Positions 6,308 to 11,803 of a stretch of 11,803 nt of DNA are shown one piece after another. Each line of letters opens with the position of its first letter. The stretch's first letter is position 1. This stretch comes from Desulfobulbaceae bacterium (GTDB lineage Bacteria > Desulfobacterota > Desulfobulbia > Desulfobulbales > UBA5123): positions 1-11,803 of the forward strand of contig JAOUHH010000053.1 of the NCBI GenBank assembly GCA_029865195.1, read 5' to 3'. The position numbers and the translations under genes were made by a program. The notes below the pieces were generated by a model. The model saw only the letters and a program-made list of their open reading frames with translations, searched no databases and was not told the origin of the DNA.

Positions 6308-7600
6308 CTATTTCAAGTAACGCAAAGCGCTTTTGCCGGCGTAGCGGGCGGCGGCGCCCAGCTCCTCCTCAATGCGCAGCAACTGGTTGTACTTGGCAAC
6401 CCGATCCGTACGGGACGGGGCGCCGGTCTTGATCTGACCGGTGTTCAAGGCGACGCTCAGATCGGCAATGGTGGTATCCTCGGTTTCGCCAGAACGATGG
6501 GACATGACGGAGGTGTACCCGGCCCGATGCGCCATCTCAACCGCATCGAGGGTTTCGGTGACCGAACCGATCTGATTCAGCTTGATCAGGATGGAGTTAC
6601 AGACGCCCATATCGATACCTTTCCGCAGTATCTCGGTATTGGTGACAAAGAGGTCGTCGCCCACCAACTGGATCTTGCCACCCAGGGCATCGGTCATCTT
6701 CTTCCAACCCTTCCAGTCGCCTTCGGCCAGGCCGTCTTCAATGGAAACCAAGGGGTATTTCTTTACCCAGTTGGCATAGAAGGCGATGAGGTCATCGGCC
6801 GACTTTTCCTTCTTTTTCTCGGCGGCCATCACATAGCATTTCTTCTTGGCGTCATACAGTTCGCTGGCGGCAACATCGAGGGCGATATAGATATCCTTGC
6901 CTGGCGCGAAGCCGGCCTTGACAATCGCCTCAAGAAGCGCGTCCATCGCCTCCTCGTTGGAGCGCAGGTTGGGGGCGAAGCCACCCTCATCGCCAACCGC
7001 GGTCTGCAGGCCGGATTTCTTGAGCACCGATTTCAGGGTATGGAATGTCTCCACACCCATCCGCAGCGCCTCGGCAAAGGAAGAGGCGCCCACCGGCATG
7101 ATCATGAATTCCTGAATATCGACATTGTTGTCGGCATGGGCGCCGCCGTTCAGAACATTCATCATCGGCACCGGCAACACCTTGGCGTTGACGCCGCCGA
7201 TGTAAGAGAAAAGCGGCAGGCCGAGTTCTTCCGCCGAGGCACGGGCAACGGCCATGGAAACGCCGAGGATGGCATTGGCGCCCAGTTTCTTTTTGTTGGC
7301 GGTGCCATCGAGCTTCAGCATGGTCTGATCAATCACCACCTGCTCGGTGGACTCAAGGCCGATAAGGTTGGGGGCAATGACGTCGTTGACATTGGCCACC
7401 GCCTTCAAGACCCCCTTGCCCAGATAGCGATTGCTCTTGGTGTCGCGCAGCTCCAACGCCTCCCGCGTACCGGTGGAAGCCCCGGACGGCACCAAGGCCC
7501 GCCCCATCACGCCGGAGTCAAGATACACCTCCACCTCAACGGTTGGGTTGCCCCGTGAATCAATAACCTCCCGCCCCAGCACTCCAATAATCTCGCCCAT
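6308..7600 (-). CDS. eno: Enolase (phosphopyruvate hydratase)
   Basis: Enolase interconverts 2-phosphoglycerate and phosphoenolpyruvate in glycolysis and gluconeogenesis, and is often part of the RNA degradosome. The 430-aa protein has the family's usual length and all key residues: the SGAST mobile loop at 39-43, Glu164 in QEFM, catalytic Glu205 in GDEGGFAP, metal ligands Asp242, Glu288 (SIEDG) and Asp315 (GDDLFVTN), catalytic Lys340 (LIKLNQIGS), and the phosphate-binding SHRSGETED at 367-375. GGAGG lies 6 nt before the ATG. It follows pilC after 63 nt, with a bulged hairpin in between, so it may be transcribed from its own undetected promoter or with pilC. No oddities are seen in the protein. 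Confidence 0.99.
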   Translation of the reverse strand: MGEIIGVLGREVIDSRGNPTVEVEVYLDSGVMGRALVPSGASTGTREALELRDTKSNRYLGKGVLKAVANVNDVIAPNLIGLESTEQVVIDQTMLKLDGTANKKKLGANAILGVSMAVARASAEELGLPLFSYIGGVNAKVLPVPMMNVLNGGAHADNNVDIQEFMIMPVGASSFAEALRMGVETFHTLKSVLKKSGLQTAVGDEGGFAPNLRSNEEAMDALLEAIVKAGFAPGKDIYIALDVAASELYDAKKKCYVMAAEKKKEKSADDLIAFYANWVKKYPLVSIEDGLAEGDWKGWKKMTDALGGKIQLVGDDLFVTNTEILRKGIDMGVCNSILIKLNQIGSVTETLDAVEMAHRAGYTSVMSHRSGETEDTTIADLSVALNTGQIKTGAPSRTDRVAKYNQLLRIEEELGAAARYAGKSALRYLK

Positions 7601-7630
7601 CTATATCCTCCGGAAAGAATCAAAATTTTC

Positions 7631-7652
7631 GTGCGGCCATCTTGGCCGGCAC
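7631..7652 (-). terminator. Possible weak terminator or attenuator between pilC and eno
   Basis: On the minus strand GTGCCGGCC and GGCCGCAC pair with one bulged base and a 5-nt loop. The stem is followed by GAAAATTTTG, so the U-tract is short and offset. It could partly end pilC transcripts 11 nt after the stop codon. Confidence 0.4.
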
Positions 7653-7663
7653 CTAAAGAAATC

Positions 7664-8872
7664 CTATTTAACAACCTCGCCCATCTTGAAGATCGGCAGA
7701 TACATGGCGACAACCAATCCACCGATCATGCCGCCAAGGAAAACCATCATAAACGGCTCGATCATGGCGGTCAGGTTTTCAACGGCCTGATCGACCTCCT
7801 CATCGTAGAAGTCAGCGATTTTTTCAAGCATGACATCGAGCGCACCGGTGGATTCACCGACGTTGATCATCTGCACCACCATGCTGGGGAAAACCCCTGT
7901 CTCCTCAAGGGGCTCGGCAATGGCCCGGCCTTCGCTGATGGCATCGGCCACCCGGAAAACCGCGATCTCGATAACCTTGTTGCCGGCCGTCCTGCCGACC
8001 ACCTGTAGGGATTCAAGAATGGGCACGCCGCTTGTCATCATGGTGCCCAAGGTTCTGGTGAATTTTGCCACCGCAACCCTGCGGATCAAGGGGCCGAAAA
8101 CGGGAAACTCAAGCAGCATGGCGTCGATCCTGACCCTCCCCTTCTCAGTCTTGTAGACTTTTTTGAAGACAAAAACCGCGGCGACAGCAGCGATGATCGC
8201 AAAATGAATATTGTGCTGCACGAAATTACTTATGCCAACCACCATCTGGGTCGGCGCCGGCAGGGCAGCGCCGAAATCGGCAAACATCTTTTCGAAAACC
8301 GGCACGACAAAGACAAGCATAACGCCCATGATGATGACCGAAATGGCGAGACAGATCACCGGATAGGTCATGGCGCCCTTCACCTTCTTTTTCAGGGTCA
8401 TGCTTTTTTCCATGAACCCTGCCAGGCGTGAAAGAATCGTATCGAGAATACCGCCGGTTTCGCCGGCGTCTATCATGTTGCAATAGAGACTGTCGAAGAT
8501 TTCCGGATGTTTTTTCATCCCCTCGGCCAATGTAGAACCGGTTTCCACATCGACCTTGATCTGCAACAGCACCTTCTTGAAGGTGGGATTTTCCTGCTGA
8601 GCGCCCAAGATACCGAGACTCTGCACCAAGGGCAAACCCGCGTCGATCATGGTGGAGAGCTGCCTGGTAAAGATCACGACATCCTTGCCGGTGACCTTGG
8701 GCTGCATAAAGGCGACGTTTTCAAAGATATCTCTGGGTGCTTCCTTGACCATGGAAGGGGTGATGCGCATTTTCTTCAGATGCGCATGCACGGCCTCTTC
8801 GCTGGGAACTTCCATCTTTCCCTTGCGTTTTTCGCCGTAGGTATTTTTCCCCTTCCAGATAAAAACGGGCAT
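7664..8872 (-). CDS. pilC: Type IV pilus inner-membrane platform protein PilC (GspF family)
   Basis: PilC is the polytopic inner-membrane platform that couples the pilus motor ATPases to pilin assembly. The 402-aa sequence contains two GspF-type repeats, visible as FTRQLSTMIDAGLPLVQSL (about 68-86) and FTRTLGTMMTSGVPILESL (about 271-289). Three membrane segments lie near 170-193, 221-238 and 373-395, and the C-terminal hallmark MINVGESTGALDVMLEKIADFYDEEV is intact. I chose the ATG at 8872 because GAGAGG lies 8 nt upstream; the in-frame GTG at 8878 would be only 2 nt from it. No pilB, pilT or pilin gene is beside it, and the upstream neighbour is divergent, so this is a stand-alone pilC. A type II secretion role is possible but PilC fits the length and motifs better. 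Confidence 0.93.
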   Translation of the reverse strand: MPVFIWKGKNTYGEKRKGKMEVPSEEAVHAHLKKMRITPSMVKEAPRDIFENVAFMQPKVTGKDVVIFTRQLSTMIDAGLPLVQSLGILGAQQENPTFKKVLLQIKVDVETGSTLAEGMKKHPEIFDSLYCNMIDAGETGGILDTILSRLAGFMEKSMTLKKKVKGAMTYPVICLAISVIIMGVMLVFVVPVFEKMFADFGAALPAPTQMVVGISNFVQHNIHFAIIAAVAAVFVFKKVYKTEKGRVRIDAMLLEFPVFGPLIRRVAVAKFTRTLGTMMTSGVPILESLQVVGRTAGNKVIEIAVFRVADAISEGRAIAEPLEETGVFPSMVVQMINVGESTGALDVMLEKIADFYDEEVDQAVENLTAMIEPFMMVFLGGMIGGLVVAMYLPIFKMGEVVK

Positions 8873-9127
8873 GACCACGACCTCTCTATATGCAAGAAAT
8901 TAATAAATATGTTCGATAGTATCGTAACTTTTTTGGAAAAACAATAGCATACCGTTTAAAAAATCATTTCATTGCCGAGTTCAACAAGAAACAACCGAAA
9001 TCATAAAATTTACAACAAATCAGATGTGATCCTGATTCCAACCCGGAGATTGCCGATCCTGAGCCTTTCCCGCCCCCGGAAACCGCCCCCATCATCCGCC
9101 GCGCCATGATGTTGATGATGTTTTCCC
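8873..9127. other. Divergent intergenic region between pilC and the PxxKW gene
   Basis: The whole gap between the two start codons is 450 nt. The pilC-proximal part is AT-rich and includes the pilC ribosome binding site (8881-8886) and the palindrome CGATAGTATCG (8914-8924), a possible operator. I found no convincing pilC promoter there. The part from 9060 to 9120 is C-rich and includes a TTTCC/GGAAA hairpin and a CATCATC/GATGATG inverted repeat (9090-9096 with 9114-9120) just upstream of the plus-strand promoter. No credible gene is visible. Confidence 0.5.
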
Positions 9128-9156
9128 TTGACAGCCAGCCTCTTTCTTCTTATAAA
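9128..9156 (+). promoter_or_regulatory. Near-consensus sigma-70 promoter of the PxxKW gene
   Basis: TTGACA (9128-9133), a 17-nt spacer and TATAAA (9151-9156) match the sigma-70 consensus at 11 of 12 positions with optimal spacing. Transcription would begin near 9163 and leave a leader of about 160 nt before the ATG at 9323. Confidence 0.85.
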
Positions 9157-9322
9157 ACTTCGTTTTTCGATACAATAAATGCAAAACGAGTCGAGGAGCC
9201 TTTCGCAGACCAGACAGACCAAAGAATGTCAAACGCGACAGAGCATTCGATCTACAACAGATAAAATAAAAAATTTGACTTTTACTCCATCAGGAGAAGG
9301 TTACCAGCAAGGAGGTTCCACC
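9157..9322 (+). promoter_or_regulatory. Long 5' leader of the PxxKW gene
   Basis: The predicted leader is unusually long for a 94-aa protein. It is moderately AT-rich with the stretch AATAAAATAAAAAATTTGAC before a small CTCC-ATCA-GGAG hairpin (9286-9297) and the AAGGAGGT ribosome binding site (9309-9316). I recognise no known riboswitch. An in-frame ATG at 9179 with no ribosome binding site makes an extended protein formally possible but unlikely. Confidence 0.4.
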
Positions 9323-9607
9323 ATGGCAAGCGTAAAATCAGCAGTAAGCAACCAGATCAGCGCCACTGACAGTGTGAAGTACACCAGCGGCACATTCAGC
9401 CCGATCATCGACAAATGCGACGGCTGCGAGCGCGCCATCACGGTTGACGCCACCAAATATTGCAAATCCTACGTCAACCCCGAGGCTAAATGGCGCTTGG
9501 GGATCTGCAATTTTGCAACCCACGCCAAGCCGGAAATCACCGTTGCCAAGATTAAGGTCAACCCGTTGAAGGCATCCAAGCGGGCATCGAGCAAAGGAAA
9601 GAAGTAA
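9323..9607 (+). CDS. PxxKW family cysteine-rich small protein
   Basis: The 94-aa protein has four cysteines (Cys32, Cys35, Cys47, Cys62) in the arrangement C-x2-C-x11-C-x14-C, with the PxxKW motif PEAKW at 53-57 between the third and fourth, and a Lys/Ser-rich tail (KASKRASSKGKK). It matches what I recall as the PxxKW cysteine-rich family of sulfate- and metal-reducing deltaproteobacteria, whose function is unknown to me. Four cysteines could bind zinc or an iron-sulfur cluster; that is inference. It has no signal peptide, so it is probably cytoplasmic. The start at 9323 is set by AAGGAGGT 6 nt upstream; the in-frame ATG at 9179 lacks such a site and adds 48 low-complexity residues. The strong promoter, strong ribosome binding site and own terminator suggest a highly expressed single-gene transcript. 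Confidence 0.88.
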   Translation: MASVKSAVSNQISATDSVKYTSGTFSPIIDKCDGCERAITVDATKYCKSYVNPEAKWRLGICNFATHAKPEITVAKIKVNPLKASKRASSKGKK

Positions 9608-9630
9608 AAACTTCTTCTCAAGGCAATCGC

Positions 9631-9672
9631 AAAAAATCCCATGCCTCCAACCAGGGGCATGGGATTTTTTTT
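9631..9672. terminator. Bidirectional intrinsic terminator
   Basis: AAAAAATCCCATGCC (9631-9645) and GGCATGGGATTTTTT (9656-9670) form a perfect 15-bp stem with a 10-nt loop. It has U-tracts in both directions. It lies between convergent genes and should terminate both the PxxKW gene (plus) and the 179-aa gene (minus). Confidence 0.95.
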
Positions 9673-9728
9673 ATCCAAACTACCGCCTGCACACACTTCT
9701 TACTATCCTGCAGGGCGTGAAACAAACT

Positions 9729-10268
9729 TCAACTACTGGCTTTCGGGTACATGGCGCTCAGGATTCTCTCGTCGGCGAGAATCTCCTGGAACCTCTCGTA
9801 TGCGGCATCAAAATGGGCCGGCGCATCCGTGCTTTTGCGGAGTTCCGCGGCCGCTTCCTCGAACAGGGCTTCAGATCGGTCATGTATAGCCTGAAAAACC
9901 TTATCCAACACCAATTCCGGTCTTTTCTCGTACGACGGCGGCTCCTTGCAAAGAGCGACAACCGCCTGCTCCACGGTGGGTTCCGGCACCAACCGCATTA
10001 ACTTGGCGACATCATAGATATCAGCTGCCTGCACCATCCGGCAAAGAACATCCTCGTCAATATCCTTCAAAAACATCACCAGCGGTTCATCATCCTCTCC
10101 CGCGACATCGGCAAGCAGAAGCCGCACATACGGGGTGATCTCTTCCAGGTGCAGGACGTTTTTGCGGATCGCGCCAACCAACCACTCCACCTGCATACGA
10201 CGACTCTGCGCAACAAATGGCAAATACTTCTCGTACCATTTCCGCTTTACCGTTCCCCTGTTAACCAT
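9729..10268 (-). CDS. Hypothetical helical protein, 179 aa
   Basis: I do not recognise this protein. It is rich in Glu, Ala, Leu and Arg, has no signal peptide or membrane segment, and looks mostly alpha-helical from end to end. An example is EEAAAELRKSTDAPAHFDAAYERFQEILADE in two pieces near the C-terminus. It has two cysteines (in LCRM and ALCKEP) without a metal-binding pattern. The N-terminus is basic (MVNRGTVKRKWYEKYLPF), followed by an acidic, Leu-rich middle. The ATG at 10268 has AGGTGA 4 nt upstream. It is a single gene, convergent with the PxxKW gene across a shared terminator and divergent from the 309-aa gene. The reading frame is credible because of its length, composition and clean ribosome binding site and terminator, but no function can be assigned. 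Confidence 0.8.
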   Translation of the reverse strand: MVNRGTVKRKWYEKYLPFVAQSRRMQVEWLVGAIRKNVLHLEEITPYVRLLLADVAGEDDEPLVMFLKDIDEDVLCRMVQAADIYDVAKLMRLVPEPTVEQAVVALCKEPPSYEKRPELVLDKVFQAIHDRSEALFEEAAAELRKSTDAPAHFDAAYERFQEILADERILSAMYPKASS

Positions 10269-10617
10269 GCCGTCACCTGGGCCTGAACGCCTCTATTTTT
10301 AAATAAAGTTGTGGCCGACACCTGGGCCGCTGCACCGAATGCAACTCCTACAAATCCATTCATACCGGATAGATGCCACTTTGACAACACCTCGATCAAT
10401 TACTGTTGTCCGGATTCTGGCCGACGCCCCCCCCACACACACCGTTTACAGAAATGCCGGTGAATTACAAACAACCAACCACCAATGGCCCCGCCAGGTC
10501 AGGCATGCCGCATTGCAATAGCTTGATTTCACGAGACGATTTAACACTGATGACAAAAACGATGCTCCATATTTCGTTTGACCTCACGGTTGTGCAACGA
10601 TAGACTAACGTAAATTT
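10269..10617. other. Divergent intergenic region with repeats and promoter candidates
   Basis: This stretch separates two divergent genes of unknown function. It contains a direct repeat CACCTGGGCC (10274-10283 and 10319-10328) flanking the AT-rich TATTTTTAAATAAAG. It also has a GACAACA/TGTTGTC inverted repeat (10383-10389 with 10404-10410) and a C-rich run at about 10425-10440. Open frames here are short and have no supporting ribosome binding sites, so I see no gene. A small RNA cannot be excluded. Confidence 0.5.
10578..10606 (+). promoter_or_regulatory. Probable sigma-70 promoter of the 309-aa gene
   Basis: TTGACC (10578-10583), a 17-nt spacer and TAGACT (10601-10606) match the consensus at 9 of 12 positions with optimal spacing. 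Transcription would start near 10613, about 47 nt before the ATG at 10660. Confidence 0.55.
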
Positions 10618-10659
10618 TTGATACTCATTCCGACAAAATCAACATCCGGGGCACATCTC

Positions 10660-11589
10660 ATGCCGAAAAGCACTGAACAAACAAACAACAAAAAGACCGT
10701 TATCATCGCGGCCGTCATTGTTGCCATTGTCCTTGCAGGGCTGGTCTATTTCGGCTGGAAGCACTCTCTCGACAAAGCCACCCGCGAGGCCGCGGATGCG
10801 GTGCCACAGCACAGCCAAGAACCGCTTGCCACCTCAGACGCGCAAACCCTGACCCCACTAAGTGAAACCGCTGAGTCGACGCCACCGGCATCGCCGGCAG
10901 CCGCCCACGAAGCCGGCAGCGCGGCCCCGACATCGGCCACCGGCGCCGCCCCCTGCAAGGAGGCGACGGACAAGATCGTGGCCTTCTTCCGGCACCTCGA
11001 CCGGCAGGAATACATCAAAAACTATGGCCTCAAGGAAACCTGCGAGAACCACTTCGCCAAGATTGCCAAGAAGCTCTATGCCAAACCGCCGGTGGTGACC
11101 CGTGAAACAGATGATCTTTTCACCATCCTCACCAACTCGGCGCATTTTTACCGAATCCTCGGCAGGCAGGACCTGCTGCTGATCAAGGACATCCTCAAAC
11201 ACGAAACAGATACACTTGAAGAAGTGATGGCGGTTTTTTATCACTGGTCTGAGAAGGAACAAGCTTGCAAGGCCGCAAACTTCTCCCTGCCTCTGCCCCT
11301 GAATTCGTTGTACGAATACTCAGGCTTCTTCCTCAACACCCTGGGTGGCCAGTCATACCTCTTCCGTCGCGATTCCAGAACCCGTATCCTGATCAAATAC
11401 TACGCGGTGACGATTCTCGATCGCGCCAACGACAAAGGCCTGAACCGCCACGGCATCGATATCCGAACCCCGCTTCGCTCCGCCATTGAAGAAATGGAGG
11501 TCTCCCATAACATCAAGAACCGCGAGGCGTACCTAAAAAGACTTACGGCCATGCAGACAAAATACCAGAAAAAATACGGCAACAAATAA
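10660..11589 (+). CDS. Hypothetical membrane-anchored, probably periplasmic protein, 309 aa
   Basis: I do not recognise this family. A short polar N-terminus (MPKSTEQTNNKK) is followed by one membrane segment at about 13-31 (TVIIAAVIVAIVLAGLVYF) without a lipobox Cys. This suggests an uncleaved signal anchor with the bulk of the protein in the periplasm. A Pro/Ala/Ser/Thr-rich linker spans about 45-97. A helical C-terminal domain of about 210 residues follows, with three cysteines (99, 128, 203) and aromatic-rich helices such as AVFYHWSEKEQACK and LNSLYEYSGFFLN. I chose ATG 10660, preceded by GGGG at a workable distance. A TTG at 10618 in frame would add 14 residues and sits almost on the predicted transcription start. 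It is a single gene between a promoter candidate and a hairpin terminator. Confidence 0.85.
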   Translation: MPKSTEQTNNKKTVIIAAVIVAIVLAGLVYFGWKHSLDKATREAADAVPQHSQEPLATSDAQTLTPLSETAESTPPASPAAAHEAGSAAPTSATGAAPCKEATDKIVAFFRHLDRQEYIKNYGLKETCENHFAKIAKKLYAKPPVVTRETDDLFTILTNSAHFYRILGRQDLLLIKDILKHETDTLEEVMAVFYHWSEKEQACKAANFSLPLPLNSLYEYSGFFLNTLGGQSYLFRRDSRTRILIKYYAVTILDRANDKGLNRHGIDIRTPLRSAIEEMEVSHNIKNREAYLKRLTAMQTKYQKKYGNK

Positions 11590-11615
11590 CGCCGACCAAA
11601 CTGTTGCCCACACAC

Positions 11616-11658
11616 AAAAAAGGAGGGATGCTGCCGGTAAAGGCAACATCCCTCCTTT
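11616..11658. terminator. Long hairpin terminator between convergent genes
   Basis: AAAGGAGGGATG (11619-11630) pairs perfectly with CATCCCTCCTTT (11647-11658), and TGCC/GGCA extends the stem inward past one mismatch. On the minus strand the stem is followed by TTTTTTGTGTG, so it is a good intrinsic terminator for the Bax inhibitor-1 gene. On the plus strand the following sequence has few U residues, so for the 309-aa gene termination is likely less complete. Confidence 0.85.
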
Positions 11659-11683
11659 GCATTGCAGCTGTTGTTTAAAAAAA

Positions 11684-11803
11684 CTAGCGGCGATCCCCCA
11701 TCAAGCGCAGCAGGCTCAGGAACAGATTGATAAAATCGAGGTAAAGCGCCAGCGCGCCCATGATCGCACCCTTACGGATGGCAGCCTCTCCGCCGCTCAT
11801 GAT
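11684..11803 (-). CDS. Bax inhibitor-1 (YccA/YbhL-like) family protein, C-terminal end
   Basis: Only the last 39 residues and the TAG stop are in the window; the gene enters from the right edge. The tail GALALYLDFINLFLSLLRLMGDRR is the characteristic last membrane helix and conserved ending of the bacterial Bax inhibitor-1 family. These are polytopic inner-membrane proteins of about 220-240 aa, related to YccA and YbhL and to calcium-leak channels. The preceding AAIRKGAIM is the usual cytoplasmic loop before it. In E. coli YccA is a modulator of FtsH proteolysis; the role of this homologue is not determined by the sequence. The terminator at 11616-11658 lies about 25 nt downstream. Confidence 0.92.
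   Translation of the reverse strand: MMSGGEAAIRKGAIMGALALYLDFINLFLSLLRLMGDRR

Noticed and set aside
6152..7558. 468-aa open frame on the plus strand
   Set aside because: It lies antisense to the full, unmistakable enolase gene and has no ribosome binding site or recognisable motif; it is a product of codon bias.
9066..9090. G-rich minus-strand stretch as a possible G-quadruplex
   Set aside because: It has only three G-runs of three or more plus short GG pairs; this is too weak to claim.
9010..9222. 70-aa minus-strand frame in the pilC-PxxKW gap
   Set aside because: There is no ribosome binding site, it crosses the strong plus-strand promoter, and its composition is not protein-like.
10309..10603. 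Short plus-strand frames in the 10269-10617 gap
   Set aside because: They are low complexity with no ribosome binding sites, and one overlaps the probable promoter of the 309-aa gene.

Overview
The window reads as an ordinary chromosomal core region of a Gram-negative, diderm bacterium with lipid A. It most resembles a Desulfobacterota (former Deltaproteobacteria) genome, possibly Desulfobulbales-like. The reasons are that the UDP-2,3-diacylglucosamine hydrolase is LpxI rather than LpxH, a small PxxKW cysteine-rich protein is present (a family I associate with that phylum), and an IHF-alpha-type protein and a type IV pilus PilC are encoded. The lineage is an inference from protein character, not from a search. 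I see no mobile elements, CRISPR arrays, tRNAs or rRNAs.

Minus strand, 5725 down to 1: a tightly packed operon read lpxD, fabZ, lpxA, lpxI, a MurU-like sugar-1-phosphate nucleotidyltransferase, an AmgK-like sugar kinase, then der, which runs off the left edge. The first four genes make and process the acylated UDP-GlcNAc precursor of lipid A, and FabZ uses the same 3-hydroxyacyl-ACP pool that LpxA and LpxD use. The next two resemble the AmgK-MurU pair that salvages MurNAc into UDP-MurNAc and so bypasses the fosfomycin target MurA. Der is a ribosome-assembly GTPase. From lpxA onward the genes overlap or lie within 1 nt of each other, which suggests translational coupling. lpxB, lpxC and lpxK are not in the window.

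Minus strand, 8872 down to 5781: pilC (type IV pilus platform), eno (enolase) and an ihfA-like gene. The ihfA-like gene ends at a strong intrinsic terminator (5781-5829) that separates it from the lpxD operon. A hairpin with no clear U-tract follows eno.

Right part, 8879-11803: a 94-aa PxxKW cysteine-rich protein on the plus strand has a near-consensus promoter, a roughly 160-nt leader, a strong ribosome binding site and a perfect 15-bp terminator. That terminator is shared with a convergent 179-aa helical protein of unknown function on the minus strand. A 349-nt divergent intergenic region follows, then a 309-aa membrane-anchored, probably periplasmic protein of unknown function on the plus strand. 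This converges, across another long hairpin, on the C-terminal end of a Bax inhibitor-1 (YccA/YbhL-like) membrane protein that enters from the right edge.

The points most worth following up are the AmgK/MurU-like pair embedded in a lipid A operon, the strongly expressed-looking PxxKW protein, and the unknown anchored protein. I saw no clear evidence of a wholly new multi-gene system.
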